From positions 1-25,498 of IMG/VR virus record IMGVR_UViG_3300007722_000101: DNA of 25,498 nt; one strand, written 5' to 3'. Source of the stretch: a virus. Shown piece by piece: positions 7,696 to 14,978 of this stretch. A model generated the notes under the pieces. That model was not told the origin of the DNA. It worked only from the letters and a program-made list of their open reading frames with translations, and made no database searches. The stretch's first letter is position 1, and the number at the start of each line of letters is the position of its first letter. The translations under genes and the position numbers were made by a program.

Positions 7696-8001
7696 TTAGC
7701 ACCCCTTGCTAGTGATCATATGAGCTATATCGATCACGTGATGTAGCTGATCGGCTGCATCTGAAAAACGCGCATTAGCTGCATCGAGTTTGATGTTCAA
7801 CTCAATAGACTGATTGCGCAATTGCTCAATAGACGCTTGTTGAGTGACCATTTGATTTGAAAACTCCTGTAACATCAGCATCGATCGCTTCGGTGCGCAG
7901 TCAGTCAAAACTTTCAGATCTCCATTGTCGTCTTTCCAGTAGCTCTCGATTTTATTCGGGCACTCGATGTGTCGGCATTTGTCGCAGCACGTGTTTTTCA
8001 T
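7696..8001 (-). CDS. Small cysteine-rich coiled-coil protein, unknown
   Basis: A 101-aa protein. The first 35 residues hold five cysteines (C5, C6, C9, C14, C35) and one His in a CCDKCRHIEC cluster, suggesting a metal-binding or disulfide knot. Residues 40-90 form a helical heptad-like stretch (SNQMVTQQASIEQLRNQSIE, then LDAANARFSDAADQLHHVID). This looks like a small trimeric or dimeric coiled coil. It sits between the collar-domain protein and the nozzle gene and is coupled to the latter. Tail needle or chaperone roles are conceivable, but nothing in the sequence proves one. The Shine-Dalgarno is weak. Confidence 0.6.
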   Translation of the reverse strand: MKNTCCDKCRHIECPNKIESYWKDDNGDLKVLTDCAPKRSMLMLQEFSNQMVTQQASIEQLRNQSIELNIKLDAANARFSDAADQLHHVIDIAHMITSKGC

Positions 8002-8033
8002 AATTGAGATGTCCAGCAGTTTTACATTTAAAC

Positions 8034-8762
8034 TCAGTCTCTAGCGCAGATGATGCCAACAGCACCATAGTTTCTGTACGTGTAGCCGTGATTGTGATCA
8101 GCAGCTGTTGACGAGCTGATTGCTCCCGTTTTGTCAGTAATCGTCGCATACGCTCTGAAAAACACACCCCCACCCGAGTTGCCCGCTAGATTTGTTCCGG
8201 CATCGTGGACGTGCGCCATTTCAGCAGAACTCAGCGCGTGATCAGGCTGCTGCCATGTCCCGCTGATAGTTCCGCCTGCGCTATACGTGCTATCTGTAGA
8301 GCAAGCAGTTGTTCCGCCGGATACGTATGATTTGAAACCTGTAGATGTATTGATGCTGAGTGTTAACGATGCTCCCGAGACACTCAGAATAGTCCAGTCT
8401 CCGTTGAGATCAGATCCGCTGCCGCTCATGACGATGCCAAGAGTTGTGATTTTCATGCCTTTAGCGAAACCATGAGTAGCTGTATTGAGTATAATCACTC
8501 CAGGTGAGCTGTTGCTAAAGGCGACAATATTGTATGTAGTTGTGTCGGCTTTGACAGCCAGCAAACAGTCTTTAGCTAACGCTTGGATAGTCCATCCTGA
8601 CGGTGCCGTATCTTGATAAAAATACATCTTAGTGCCTGAGACAATGCCTATATTGAGCGACGAGCCTAGGCCGTCTTGAATAGCATTCCAGTTCGTAGTG
8701 ATGTATCCAGCCGACAGTCTAATTTTAGATTGCGGACGAGGAAGCGTCGGATCCCATACCAT
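8034..8762 (-). CDS. Collar-domain tail protein interrupted by a beta module
   Basis: A 242-aa protein. Residues 46-70 (MYFYQDTAPSGWTIQ, then KDCLLAVK) are the start of a phage tail-collar domain ('aPsGW...nD..Lrv'). The remainder of the domain reappears at 160-242: TWQQPDHALSSAEMAHVHDA, then HNHGYTYRNYGAVGIICAR. It carries paired His motifs (H-V-H and H-N-H) like those that bind metal in T4 gp12-type fibre tips. Between the halves (79-152) lies one E1_FCCH-like module. The start ATG has GGTGA 5 nt upstream and follows the adaptor stop by 4 nt. It is probably a short fibre or adhesin at the tail. Its place in the neck/tail operon, away from the + strand appendage block, suggests a core tail part. 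Confidence 0.7.
   Translation of the reverse strand: MVWDPTLPRPQSKIRLSAGYITTNWNAIQDGLGSSLNIGIVSGTKMYFYQDTAPSGWTIQALAKDCLLAVKADTTTYNIVAFSNSSPGVIILNTATHGFAKGMKITTLGIVMSGSGSDLNGDWTILSVSGASLTLSINTSTGFKSYVSGGTTACSTDSTYSAGGTISGTWQQPDHALSSAEMAHVHDAGTNLAGNSGGGVFFRAYATITDKTGAISSSTAADHNHGYTYRNYGAVGIICARD
8307..8528 (-). repeat. E1_FCCH-like beta module inserted in the collar protein
   Basis: Residues 79-152 match the module in the 10068-10721 protein position by position: [ST]N-[SA]-[SA]-PGV at the start, G-x-x-I/F-x-x-G-[MD]-x-I, then S/T-G-[ST]-G-x-[DS]-x-[NK]-G-[DQ]-W, S-V-[SA]-G-[AS]-SLTL, and T-[GS]-[FG]-x-[SA]-Y-x-[SA]-GG at the end. Confidence 0.7.
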
Positions 8763-8766
8763 TTTG

Positions 8767-9636
8767 TCACCATGAGGGTTGTACGCGCCCAGTGATGAGC
8801 TGCGAGTTTGATCGTTCTTGAACTAATGAGAACTCCTGCGACCAGAGCGAGTACAGCGTACTGACAGCATCTATTTCCATATTTTCTTTTAGAATAATGA
8901 GAGCAGCGCCCATAGCGATCATGCGTGACCACTCTGGGTTTGTAATGGATGATGAGTCAGCTGTTAGTGTTGAGGGACGCCAGTAGGTGTTGCAGCGGAG
9001 CATAGTGGGTTTAGCGGGTATAGGCCTGATCTGAAGTTGATTCTGATAAAAAAGCACAGCGCGAGGCTGTCCTACGTTGAACCAATCATAATAAACTTGT
9101 ATGTCATCACTACCCGATGGAGCAGTATTAAAAGTCGCGCTTATATATCCAGTCGCATAATTAATAGTGCCATAGCCACCCAGATTACCCGATAGAATCC
9201 CGCTTCCCGTTTTGTCGGTTAGCATTTCAGTGCCATCGGTAACATACGGGCTGCTGGGAATGATGGGTAGTTGCTGGACAGTGCCAGTAAACGTTAGTGT
9301 AGATCCGTTACCAGTGCCCAGGAGATAGGCATGATATTGATTTTGATATAGCTCGTAGAAAGAACGAGGGTCTGTATAGAAAGCTAAAGATAGGCCGTTA
9401 GCGAACTGCGGGTTGTTGAGTAGCACAATATCTTGGTCTACGTCGTATACAGCAACACCGGGGTATAGATTGATGAAGTAGGACTGAAACCGATCGTAGA
9501 GTTTCACATCAAGCGGGAAGTATATCGTTAAATACTCGTTGATGTAGGCATTGAGCTGAGAATCGCTGATCTCGTCAGCGTCCTCTCGTCCCGAATACCG
9601 TCGTGTAAGCACTCTAAGATTGGCAAGTGTAGTCAT
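8767..9636 (-). CDS. Head-tail adaptor-like protein with an inserted beta domain
   Basis: A 289-aa protein. The N-terminal ~50 residues (NLRVLTRRYSGREDADEISD, then AYINEYLTIYFP) are the helical opening common to podovirus adaptor proteins (P22 gp4 / tail accessory class). The C-terminal ~70 residues are again helical (WSRMIAMGAALIILKENMEI), as expected for an adaptor bundle. Residues ~105-187 are a beta insertion of another widespread phage type (GTGNGSTLTFTGTVQQLPI, then GYGTINYATGYISATF). Its position after the capsid genes and before nozzle and fibre genes fits a protein that docks under the portal. The start follows the previous stop by 4 nt (TAA-CGGT-ATG). P22 gp4 has 166 aa, and the insertion explains much of the difference. 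Confidence 0.6.
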   Translation of the reverse strand: MTTLANLRVLTRRYSGREDADEISDSQLNAYINEYLTIYFPLDVKLYDRFQSYFINLYPGVAVYDVDQDIVLLNNPQFANGLSLAFYTDPRSFYELYQNQYHAYLLGTGNGSTLTFTGTVQQLPIIPSSPYVTDGTEMLTDKTGSGILSGNLGGYGTINYATGYISATFNTAPSGSDDIQVYYDWFNVGQPRAVLFYQNQLQIRPIPAKPTMLRCNTYWRPSTLTADSSSITNPEWSRMIAMGAALIILKENMEIDAVSTLYSLWSQEFSLVQERSNSQLITGRVQPSW

Positions 9637-9640
9637 ACCG

Positions 9641-9994
9641 TTATTTCACTCTCTTCATGTAAAAACGTGGGGTGTAGCCAACAATTTTAGCCACTCGGCG
9701 AGGAGAGCCGTCGTACGACACGCTATCTACCCATTTCCAAATTGGCGTCTGACGAGACTGCACGTGTTCTGCTATCTCTTCCCGCACTTCAACGACCTGA
9801 TTGTGATGAAAACTAAATTTCTCAGGACGTCGAGCATCACCGTAGAAAAAACTCAGAGAACGACCAGGCTGTTCCATATTGATAAATTCATATTTGAGTT
9901 TTGGCTCGTCTTTTTTTTTGCGGAGATCTCTTGCCTTTTCCTCAGCGCTCTCTTTTGCATCAATGCTCGCTGTATTAATCATAGTTGTAGTCAT
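9641..9994 (-). CDS. Small structural-region protein of unknown function (117 aa)
   Basis: The frame is open from an ATG at 10021, but that one lacks a ribosome site. The ATG at 9994 has AGGAG 8 nt upstream, so I place the start there (protein begins MTTTMINTAS). The first half is highly charged (EEKARDLRKKKDEPKLKYEF). The second half is a compact alpha/beta domain (SLSFFYGDARRPEKFSFHHN, then IWKWVDSVSYDG and RFYMKRVK). I recall similar small proteins just downstream of capsid genes in phages with N4-gp56-type coats, but I cannot name a function. It is the first gene after the terminator at 10041-10059, so it must be expressed by read-through or from its own promoter. Confidence 0.65.
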   Translation of the reverse strand: MTTTMINTASIDAKESAEEKARDLRKKKDEPKLKYEFINMEQPGRSLSFFYGDARRPEKFSFHHNQVVEVREEIAEHVQSRQTPIWKWVDSVSYDGSPRRVAKIVGYTPRFYMKRVK

Positions 9995-10040
9995 AAAACA
10001 GACTCCTAAAGTGTTACTCATAGTGTAAAAAGGGACAAAC

Positions 10041-10059
10041 AGGGGGCAAACAGCCCCCT
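10041..10059 (-). terminator. Rho-independent terminator after the capsid/decoration genes
   Basis: On the - strand AGGGGGC, loop TGTTT, GCCCCCT form a perfect 7-bp GC-rich stem, followed within about 10 nt by a T-rich run (GTTTGTCCCTTTTT). It begins 8 nt after the stop of the 10068-10721 gene. Placed mid-operon, it probably raises the ratio of capsid and decoration transcript over the downstream tail genes. Confidence 0.7.
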
Positions 10060-10067
10060 ATTACGTG

Positions 10068-10721
10068 TTAAACGACGTTCATTTCGCCGTAGCAAACTGC
10101 TTTCATTACTGATAAAGCAGCTCCGACAACACCTATTCCAAGGTTGACGCCCTGGACTGCTGTGTTGACGGTTACATACGGCTGAAGCTCGCCATCTTGG
10201 TTTAAGCGTTCTACAACAGTTGCAATACCGCCTGCATTGTAGGCTTGATATCCAGACGCTGTGCTTGCAACGAGCGTTAGTGAAGAGCCGGCAACGCTAG
10301 CTACTGCCCACTGCCCGTTTTTACTCAGTCCTGTGCCAGTCTGAATCATGCCTTCTACGCGAATGACATCGCCCGCTTTGAAAAGAGATCCGTTTGCAAC
10401 AGTAACGACGCCAGGAGCGGCATTGGTGAAACCGCTGACAACAGAACCGAACGAGGCCTGCATATCTAGAGCAGTCACTCCATTAGCAGTGATATATGAT
10501 GATACATCAGTGGCTGCGCCATCTGAGTTTTTCATGATCATTGCTGAAGCGGCGGCCATGTCCAGCGTCCAGACGCCTTTTTTAAACACAGCGGGACTTG
10601 CTACACTGTTCATGTTGCTTTGATCGTAAATTTCAATCTTAGCTACTCGAAAACCGCAATCGAGATCACGAGCAACTGCCGCAGATGGGTTAACCCAAGT
10701 GAATGTTTGAATCTGAGCCAT
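10068..10721 (-). CDS. Decoration-like capsid-associated beta protein
   Basis: A 217-aa beta-rich protein directly after the major capsid gene (10-nt gap; AAGGA 6 nt before the ATG). Residues 93-168 are one E1_FCCH-like module (NAAPGVVTV, GDVIRVEGM, NGQWAVASVAGSSLTL, GYQAYNAGG). The flanking parts, 1-92 and 169-217, form a shell with strands such as VAKIEIYD and a hydrophobic C-terminal helix (GIGVVGAALSVMKAVCYGEM). Its place between coat and terminator points to a high-copy capsid protein, either a decoration protein or a minor capsid protein. The module would then project from the capsid surface. Function is inferred from context. Confidence 0.6.
   Translation of the reverse strand: MAQIQTFTWVNPSAAVARDLDCGFRVAKIEIYDQSNMNSVASPAVFKKGVWTLDMAAASAMIMKNSDGAATDVSSYITANGVTALDMQASFGSVVSGFTNAAPGVVTVANGSLFKAGDVIRVEGMIQTGTGLSKNGQWAVASVAGSSLTLVASTASGYQAYNAGGIATVVERLNQDGELQPYVTVNTAVQGVNLGIGVVGAALSVMKAVCYGEMNVV
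10218..10445 (-). repeat. E1_FCCH-like beta module in the decoration-like protein
   Basis: Residues 93-168. It is the closest relative, within this window, of the module in the collar protein (8307-8528). The two align over about 75 residues with few gaps and many identical residues, including PGV, NGxW, SLTL and Y-x-x-GG. Confidence 0.7.
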
Positions 10722-10731
10722 TTTTTATCCT

Positions 10732-11673
10732 TTATGCTGCGGTAGATTGTAGGTTTGCGATCATGAAATCGTTCAACAAAGCAGTAGCGTAGGGGATCTT
10801 CCAGCCTACTGAGCCTCTTTGATGTAGCGGATCAGCAGCACCAGCCGAGCCAAGTGGGTTCACGTAGAACTCGCCTGTCTCTTTGCCTAGATACACCGTT
10901 CCATATCCTTCTTTAGCGAACATGAGGTTGTTGTAGATAGGAATAGTTTGAGTTCCTACTGATGCTAGGCTTGTTTGTACCCAGCGGCAGTTTTTGGTAG
11001 AACCCCATTCGTTATTAGAAACAGCTGTTTGCATAGAGTACTGACTAGTTGGAACAAAGCCCGAGCACGCTTCAAGCGCTTGAATGTTGTCGGGATGAAA
11101 AATCCCCCAGAACGCAGCGCGGGTTGGGCTAGTAGCAAATAAGTTTGCTGCTGGAACAATTTCAGTAATGAATTTAGCGTTATTACTGAGAAATGTAGCT
11201 GTTACTCCGTCGATATCACTTTGAGAGAGCTCAGTTACTATCCCACCGTTTGATCCACCACTGCACTGCACTGATGATGCAGTAGAGACCAACACATCAC
11301 GAGTAATGATGTCGATGCTCTGACCCATGTTTTCAGATAGTAGAGTCGAAAACTCGTTAAGAATTTTGTCTTCTACAGTCGCTTGGACTTGGTCAGTGTA
11401 TTCGATAAAATTACCGTACCAATCCACCCGTGTTTTGATGTCAGTAGTAGAGGGCACAACACCTGGAGGTGTGATACCATCACGAAGGGGCACTGGAGCA
11501 CTATCAAGCACTTCGTAGCGTCTGAAAACGATTGTATCGCCGTTTTTGGAGGGCATGGTGCGTTTTTGTCCGTATCTAGTGTGAACTAGGTTCGGATAGA
11601 ACGTTGTTAGCAACAACCTGTCATAATACTCGCGTACGGCAGGTTTTAATTGATTTGTAGTTGTTAAAGCCAT
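10732..11673 (-). CDS. Major capsid protein, N4-gp56 type
   Basis: A 313-aa HK97-fold coat protein by motif. The N-terminus (residues 10-60) has KPAVREYYDRLLLTTFYPNL followed by KRTMPSKNGDTIVFRRYEVL, and then LRDGITPPG. This is the classic opening of the N4-gp56 family, including the 'K-x-x-P-x-x-x-G-[DE]-T-[IV]-x-[FW]-R-R' stretch. Further landmarks are YGNFIEYTDQVQ (86-97), a peripheral-domain helix (ENMGQSIDIITRDVL), and HPDNIQALEA (193-202). No N-terminal cleavage site is evident. It follows the scaffold gene by 2 nt, so its ribosome site (AGGA) lies inside the scaffold's last codons. Confidence 0.85.
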   Translation of the reverse strand: MALTTTNQLKPAVREYYDRLLLTTFYPNLVHTRYGQKRTMPSKNGDTIVFRRYEVLDSAPVPLRDGITPPGVVPSTTDIKTRVDWYGNFIEYTDQVQATVEDKILNEFSTLLSENMGQSIDIITRDVLVSTASSVQCSGGSNGGIVTELSQSDIDGVTATFLSNNAKFITEIVPAANLFATSPTRAAFWGIFHPDNIQALEACSGFVPTSQYSMQTAVSNNEWGSTKNCRWVQTSLASVGTQTIPIYNNLMFAKEGYGTVYLGKETGEFYVNPLGSAGAADPLHQRGSVGWKIPYATALLNDFMIANLQSTAA

Positions 11674-11675
11674 TT

Positions 11676-12329
11676 TTAACTAAATCCTAGATTTGCGTTC
11701 ATTTGTTGTCGAAATTGCTCATCAGACATGCTCCAATAAGCACTCCGCTGAGAATTCACACTCGCGCCAGGTGAGATTTCGCTTAAATTTCCAGAACGTT
11801 CAGCATTTTCTAAAATCCGTTTAGCTTGATCGTTGTGCTCTACTTTTTTTGAGGACTCCAGGAAAGCTGCTGACTGTTTAGTGCGCTTGTAGGCGTACGC
11901 AGCTGCATTTTTCCCCGTCTTGACCATGATCTCGATTTCGTGAGCCAGATCCGGGTCCTCTTTGATAGCTAATGGCAGGAACTTAGACACAACATCCTGA
12001 TAGTCGGGGTTCTGCTGACTCATTTTGAGTTCCTGCATCTCTAGACGCATGCCCGACTCTCGCTGATTTAGATAGCCCTGAGCCTCTCCCCAAGTCACCA
12101 GATCTGACGGGTCTTTTTCAGGCTCTTTTGGAAGTTCTTCACGTTTGTTAAATGCGCTCATGCGCATCACGTCATACTGATCGCTCATTATTTTAAGCTG
12201 ATCTTTTAGGCGGCTTTGTTCCTCTCGCATCGATTTTACGACACTAAGGGGAACTGTTTGAGCGTCATGGGTCTCGGCGGCAGACGATTGATCGCCCGTT
12301 TCCAAATCAGCTAAGTTATTATAATTCAT
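11676..12329 (-). CDS. Capsid scaffolding protein
   Basis: A 217-aa, strongly charged, almost wholly helical protein directly upstream of the coat gene. Residues 28-60 are coiled-coil-like (SVVKSMREEQSRLKDQLKIM). The central part is Glu/Lys-rich with the segment DPSDLVTWGEAQGYLNQRES. The short C-terminus (MSDEQFRQQMNANLGF) could be the amphipathic coat-binding helix that scaffolds carry. GGAAGG lies 7 nt before the ATG, one of the better ribosome sites in the block, fitting a protein made in quantity. Length and composition fit P22 gp8-type or N4-type scaffolds, though no sequence signature proves it. Confidence 0.7.
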   Translation of the reverse strand: MNYNNLADLETGDQSSAAETHDAQTVPLSVVKSMREEQSRLKDQLKIMSDQYDVMRMSAFNKREELPKEPEKDPSDLVTWGEAQGYLNQRESGMRLEMQELKMSQQNPDYQDVVSKFLPLAIKEDPDLAHEIEIMVKTGKNAAAYAYKRTKQSAAFLESSKKVEHNDQAKRILENAERSGNLSEISPGASVNSQRSAYWSMSDEQFRQQMNANLGFS

Positions 12330-12348
12330 GTCCGACCTTCCGTTGTCT

Positions 12349-12723
12349 TCACGTGTATCTGTAATCTGAAGCCCTCACGTTCGATCTAACACTGCGCAAG
12401 CCTTCACCTTTGATATAGGGGGCCAGCGCTTCGTAATCAATCGGCACATCGTGAGGGTTGACTTTCCAATCAGTGATTGAACTAGAAGAAGGGTTATAGG
12501 TGATGACAATGGTACCCATCAAATCAGCAGGTGGAGCTGGGTAGGCTCGCACATGCCGTTTAACGCATGCCTCGCCACCTGGGCCTACAATGCTGAAATT
12601 TTGCTTGTAGGCGATCACAATATAAAAAGGTTGTTTCCAAGCCTTGTTTTTATTGATAAGTCGCTCTACCTCGTCCATGTCCCTATCGAGAACCGCTTCT
12701 CTAGTTTCACCGAGTGTTTGCAT
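12349..12723 (-). CDS. Small unknown protein between portal and scaffold (124 aa)
   Basis: I do not recognise it. The N-terminal ~35 residues are charged and helical (ETREAVLDRDMDEVERLINK). The rest is a beta-rich domain (PFYIVIAYKQNFSIVG, then MGTIVITYNPSSSSITDWKV). It ends with an Arg-rich tail (RSVRSNVRASDYRYT). It is separated from the portal by 30 nt and from the scaffold by 19 nt, so it is part of the head operon. The Shine-Dalgarno is weak. A role in head assembly is inferred only from position. Confidence 0.65.
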   Translation of the reverse strand: MQTLGETREAVLDRDMDEVERLINKNKAWKQPFYIVIAYKQNFSIVGPGGEACVKRHVRAYPAPPADLMGTIVITYNPSSSSITDWKVNPHDVPIDYEALAPYIKGEGLRSVRSNVRASDYRYT

Positions 12724-12753
12724 GTTGAACCACTTTTAAAACTGTTTTGAGTC

Positions 12754-14874
12754 TCATGTCATTCCCCCCATAGAAGGGTCTTGAAACTGCTGAGATTGAG
12801 ATTGATCCTGAGATTGATCCTGAGATTGATCCTGAGATTGATCCTGAGGTTGGCGTTGCAATTGCTGCCGCTCTATTTCAGAGATCTGTTCTTTCGACTG
12901 TTCTAGACTGATGTTTTCACTGCGCTGCATCTGTTTTTGAGCTTCTGTTTGCGATTGCAGAATCATGAGCATATCGATGCCCTTTCGCAGGTTATCGAGA
13001 TCAATGCCTTGTAGCTCTTTGATAGACTGCGTTTTCCTATAATCAGCATCAGCTCTGTTTTCGATAGCCTGAGATTCGCGTTCCGTTTCGAGACCGACGT
13101 TTGCCATAGCTCGTGTGTTGCGCTCGCGAGCGCTTGCGATATTGTTGAGCGTCTGAGACTCGAACAGCTTGCTCTGCATATCGAGTTTTTGCATTTCAAG
13201 CTGCATCTGCTGCTGCTGCTGCTCGCTCTGCTGTTTTTGCTGAAGTTCTATTGATGCCAGGTATTCAGCTTTGCCCTGGATCGGCGCTGCTTGAACAAAC
13301 TCAGATGGAGAAACAGGAACGCCCAGCTGCTGTAGCGTTACCAGCTGATTGAAATAGAGCTGTTTCTGTGTCGATGTGAGCATTCCCTCTTCTATCGTGA
13401 TGTCATATTTCATCAGATCCTCATCGAAGAATGCTGGGGGCATGTCTTCACTGATGAGTCTTTTAATTTTTAGCGGTGACCACTTCTGGGCCATTTTTAG
13501 CATTTTGCGAGTAATGAATTTCTGCGATGTGCGTATGTTGTCCTGTATTTCCTGCTGTCGAATCAGTCCGGCCCCTTGTCGCAGCATGACACTGATGCCT
13601 GTGTCATTAGCGTTCGAGTCCATAGCCATCAGCTCATCAGAAACGTTACCCGTCATCATGATGTCTTTATCAAAAGAGTTTTTGAGCTCCATAAAGCCAG
13701 GGTCTAGCGCTGCGGCAGCTAATGGCTGAACAGCTCCCATCCGGCCTTTCTTAATTTCGATGATCTTGCCCTGACCCGATACAAACAGCTGCTGCAAATC
13801 TTTCACAGTGTCTTCTTCGATCATCCAACCGCTGTGTAGCTTCGTTGCGTTGATATCCATTATTTGATTTCGAAGAATATTCGCTTCTTTCTGAGGCCCG
13901 ATCATCTGAGTGACAGCTGACTGTAGGCGCAAATTGTAGTCATCAGACTCGGGCTGGAAATAGGCGACTACTGCTGTGAACGGATACTCGTCTAGTCCGT
14001 CAGGATTGATTTCTGATTTGATGCATTTGCCGTTAATGATTACGTGTTTGTGAATCTCGGCTTTCATGAAACTAGTGTATTCAAAATTCTGAGATGACTT
14101 GATAAACGCTCTAGTCTCAGCATTAAGTTTTTTCATGTTCCAAAACTGACCCGTGGTCATGTCAACAACGCGATAACAATTAGAAGACAACCGCTCCCAA
14201 TATTCGTCATATATGAATAGATTTTCGCCATTCGGTCTGCGGGCTTGAACCATGAATGTGAATTTGTCGTCGAAATCTGACGCGCTGCTAAGGGGCGTTA
14301 ACTCCTCGAGCTCTTTTGTGTGGCCAGGCAGCAGCGCAAAACACTCTTGTAGCGATAGATACTCACGTCTCATCAAATATCGACAATCTGACAGATCTAA
14401 TCGTGTCCAATAGGGATCCATTATAAATGACGTATACGCCAGTCGCTGCAATAAGATATCGCCGTCGGCGGGGTCTCCAGCATATGATTTGTACACACAG
14501 CACAGATTGAGAGCGGAAATGAGCGCGCCCTTGTGACAATCCGAAATGACTCGGTAGCCGTCGGATAAATTCATCATGGGGTAGATCAACTTCGTGATCT
14601 TATCAGCTACTTCCTGGTCTTTCGGCTCAGTGGGACTAACAATAGACACGTGTCTATGTTTCATCTGATAGCCAACCTGCATATCGATAACAGGTTTGAT
14701 CTGATTAACAACTAATGCGTGGCGATTTTGCGCGTAATACGCCTGACGCTCGTCAGCACTCCACTGGTCGCCGAGATAATTGCGAACGTCGAGTTCGCGC
14801 TGGGGATACCACTGCGACCAAACTGCGTAGGCCTCTACATAGCGCTCATTCCAGCTTTGTACTACGTTGTCCAT
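12754..14874 (-). CDS. Portal protein, P22 gp1 type
   Basis: A 706-aa protein (P22 portal 725 aa). The N-terminus has WYPQRELDVRNYLGDQWSAD and HALVVNQIKPVIDMQVGYQM, the standard opening of P22-type portals ('F..G.QW...........r..l.~N.i~p~vd.~~g'). Later landmarks are DPYWTRLDLSDCRYLMRREY (154-173), a YDEYWER strand (~222-228), EYPFTAVVAYF (286-296), and the crown-to-stem stretch QSAVTQMIGPQKEANILRNQ. Residues ~545-665 form a Gln/Glu-rich coiled coil, comparable to the long C-terminal barrel of P22 gp1. The C-terminus ends in QDQS repeats (see 12801-12848). It is the second gene of the operon, after the terminase. Confidence 0.85.
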   Translation of the reverse strand: MDNVVQSWNERYVEAYAVWSQWYPQRELDVRNYLGDQWSADERQAYYAQNRHALVVNQIKPVIDMQVGYQMKHRHVSIVSPTEPKDQEVADKITKLIYPMMNLSDGYRVISDCHKGALISALNLCCVYKSYAGDPADGDILLQRLAYTSFIMDPYWTRLDLSDCRYLMRREYLSLQECFALLPGHTKELEELTPLSSASDFDDKFTFMVQARRPNGENLFIYDEYWERLSSNCYRVVDMTTGQFWNMKKLNAETRAFIKSSQNFEYTSFMKAEIHKHVIINGKCIKSEINPDGLDEYPFTAVVAYFQPESDDYNLRLQSAVTQMIGPQKEANILRNQIMDINATKLHSGWMIEEDTVKDLQQLFVSGQGKIIEIKKGRMGAVQPLAAAALDPGFMELKNSFDKDIMMTGNVSDELMAMDSNANDTGISVMLRQGAGLIRQQEIQDNIRTSQKFITRKMLKMAQKWSPLKIKRLISEDMPPAFFDEDLMKYDITIEEGMLTSTQKQLYFNQLVTLQQLGVPVSPSEFVQAAPIQGKAEYLASIELQQKQQSEQQQQQMQLEMQKLDMQSKLFESQTLNNIASARERNTRAMANVGLETERESQAIENRADADYRKTQSIKELQGIDLDNLRKGIDMLMILQSQTEAQKQMQRSENISLEQSKEQISEIERQQLQRQPQDQSQDQSQDQSQDQSQSQQFQDPSMGGMT
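12801..12848 (-). repeat. 12-bp tandem repeat (four perfect copies) coding QDQS units
   Basis: ATTGATCCTGAG on the + strand is repeated four times without change, with a partial copy just before it. On the coding strand it reads as repeated Q-D-Q-S. Perfect copies suggest recent slippage, and because the unit is a multiple of three, copy-number change keeps the portal frame open. The repeats lie in the likely disordered C-terminal tail. Confidence 0.9.
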
Positions 14875-14978
14875 GCGAGCTTAGGTGACGACGATATCAA
14901 TGCTCTGAGGACTGATCCTCGGCGTGATGTAGCGACAACGATTGTTTAGTGTAATTAAATTTAATTAGCTACTCAATT
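14875..14978 (-). promoter_or_regulatory. Terminase-portal intergenic spacer with AT-rich palindrome
   Basis: The 104-nt gap is the longest non-coding space inside the virion block. It contains a perfect 14-bp palindrome, AATTAAATTTAATT (14953-14966), and a short hairpin GAGGA-CTGA-TCCTC (14907-14920). No clear -35/-10 pair or T-tract was found. It could host a promoter for the portal transcript or a protein-binding site. It has no supported gene. Confidence 0.35.

Noticed and set aside
9620-10009. 129-aa open frame on the + strand opposite the small gene at 9641-9994
   Set aside because: The - strand gene has AGGAG and fits the operon. The + strand frame would span the - strand gene and has a Cys/Phe/His-rich shadow composition.
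12801-12848. Possible CRISPR-like or regulatory direct repeats
   Set aside because: The 12-bp units are contiguous without spacers, in frame, and code a low-complexity portal tail.
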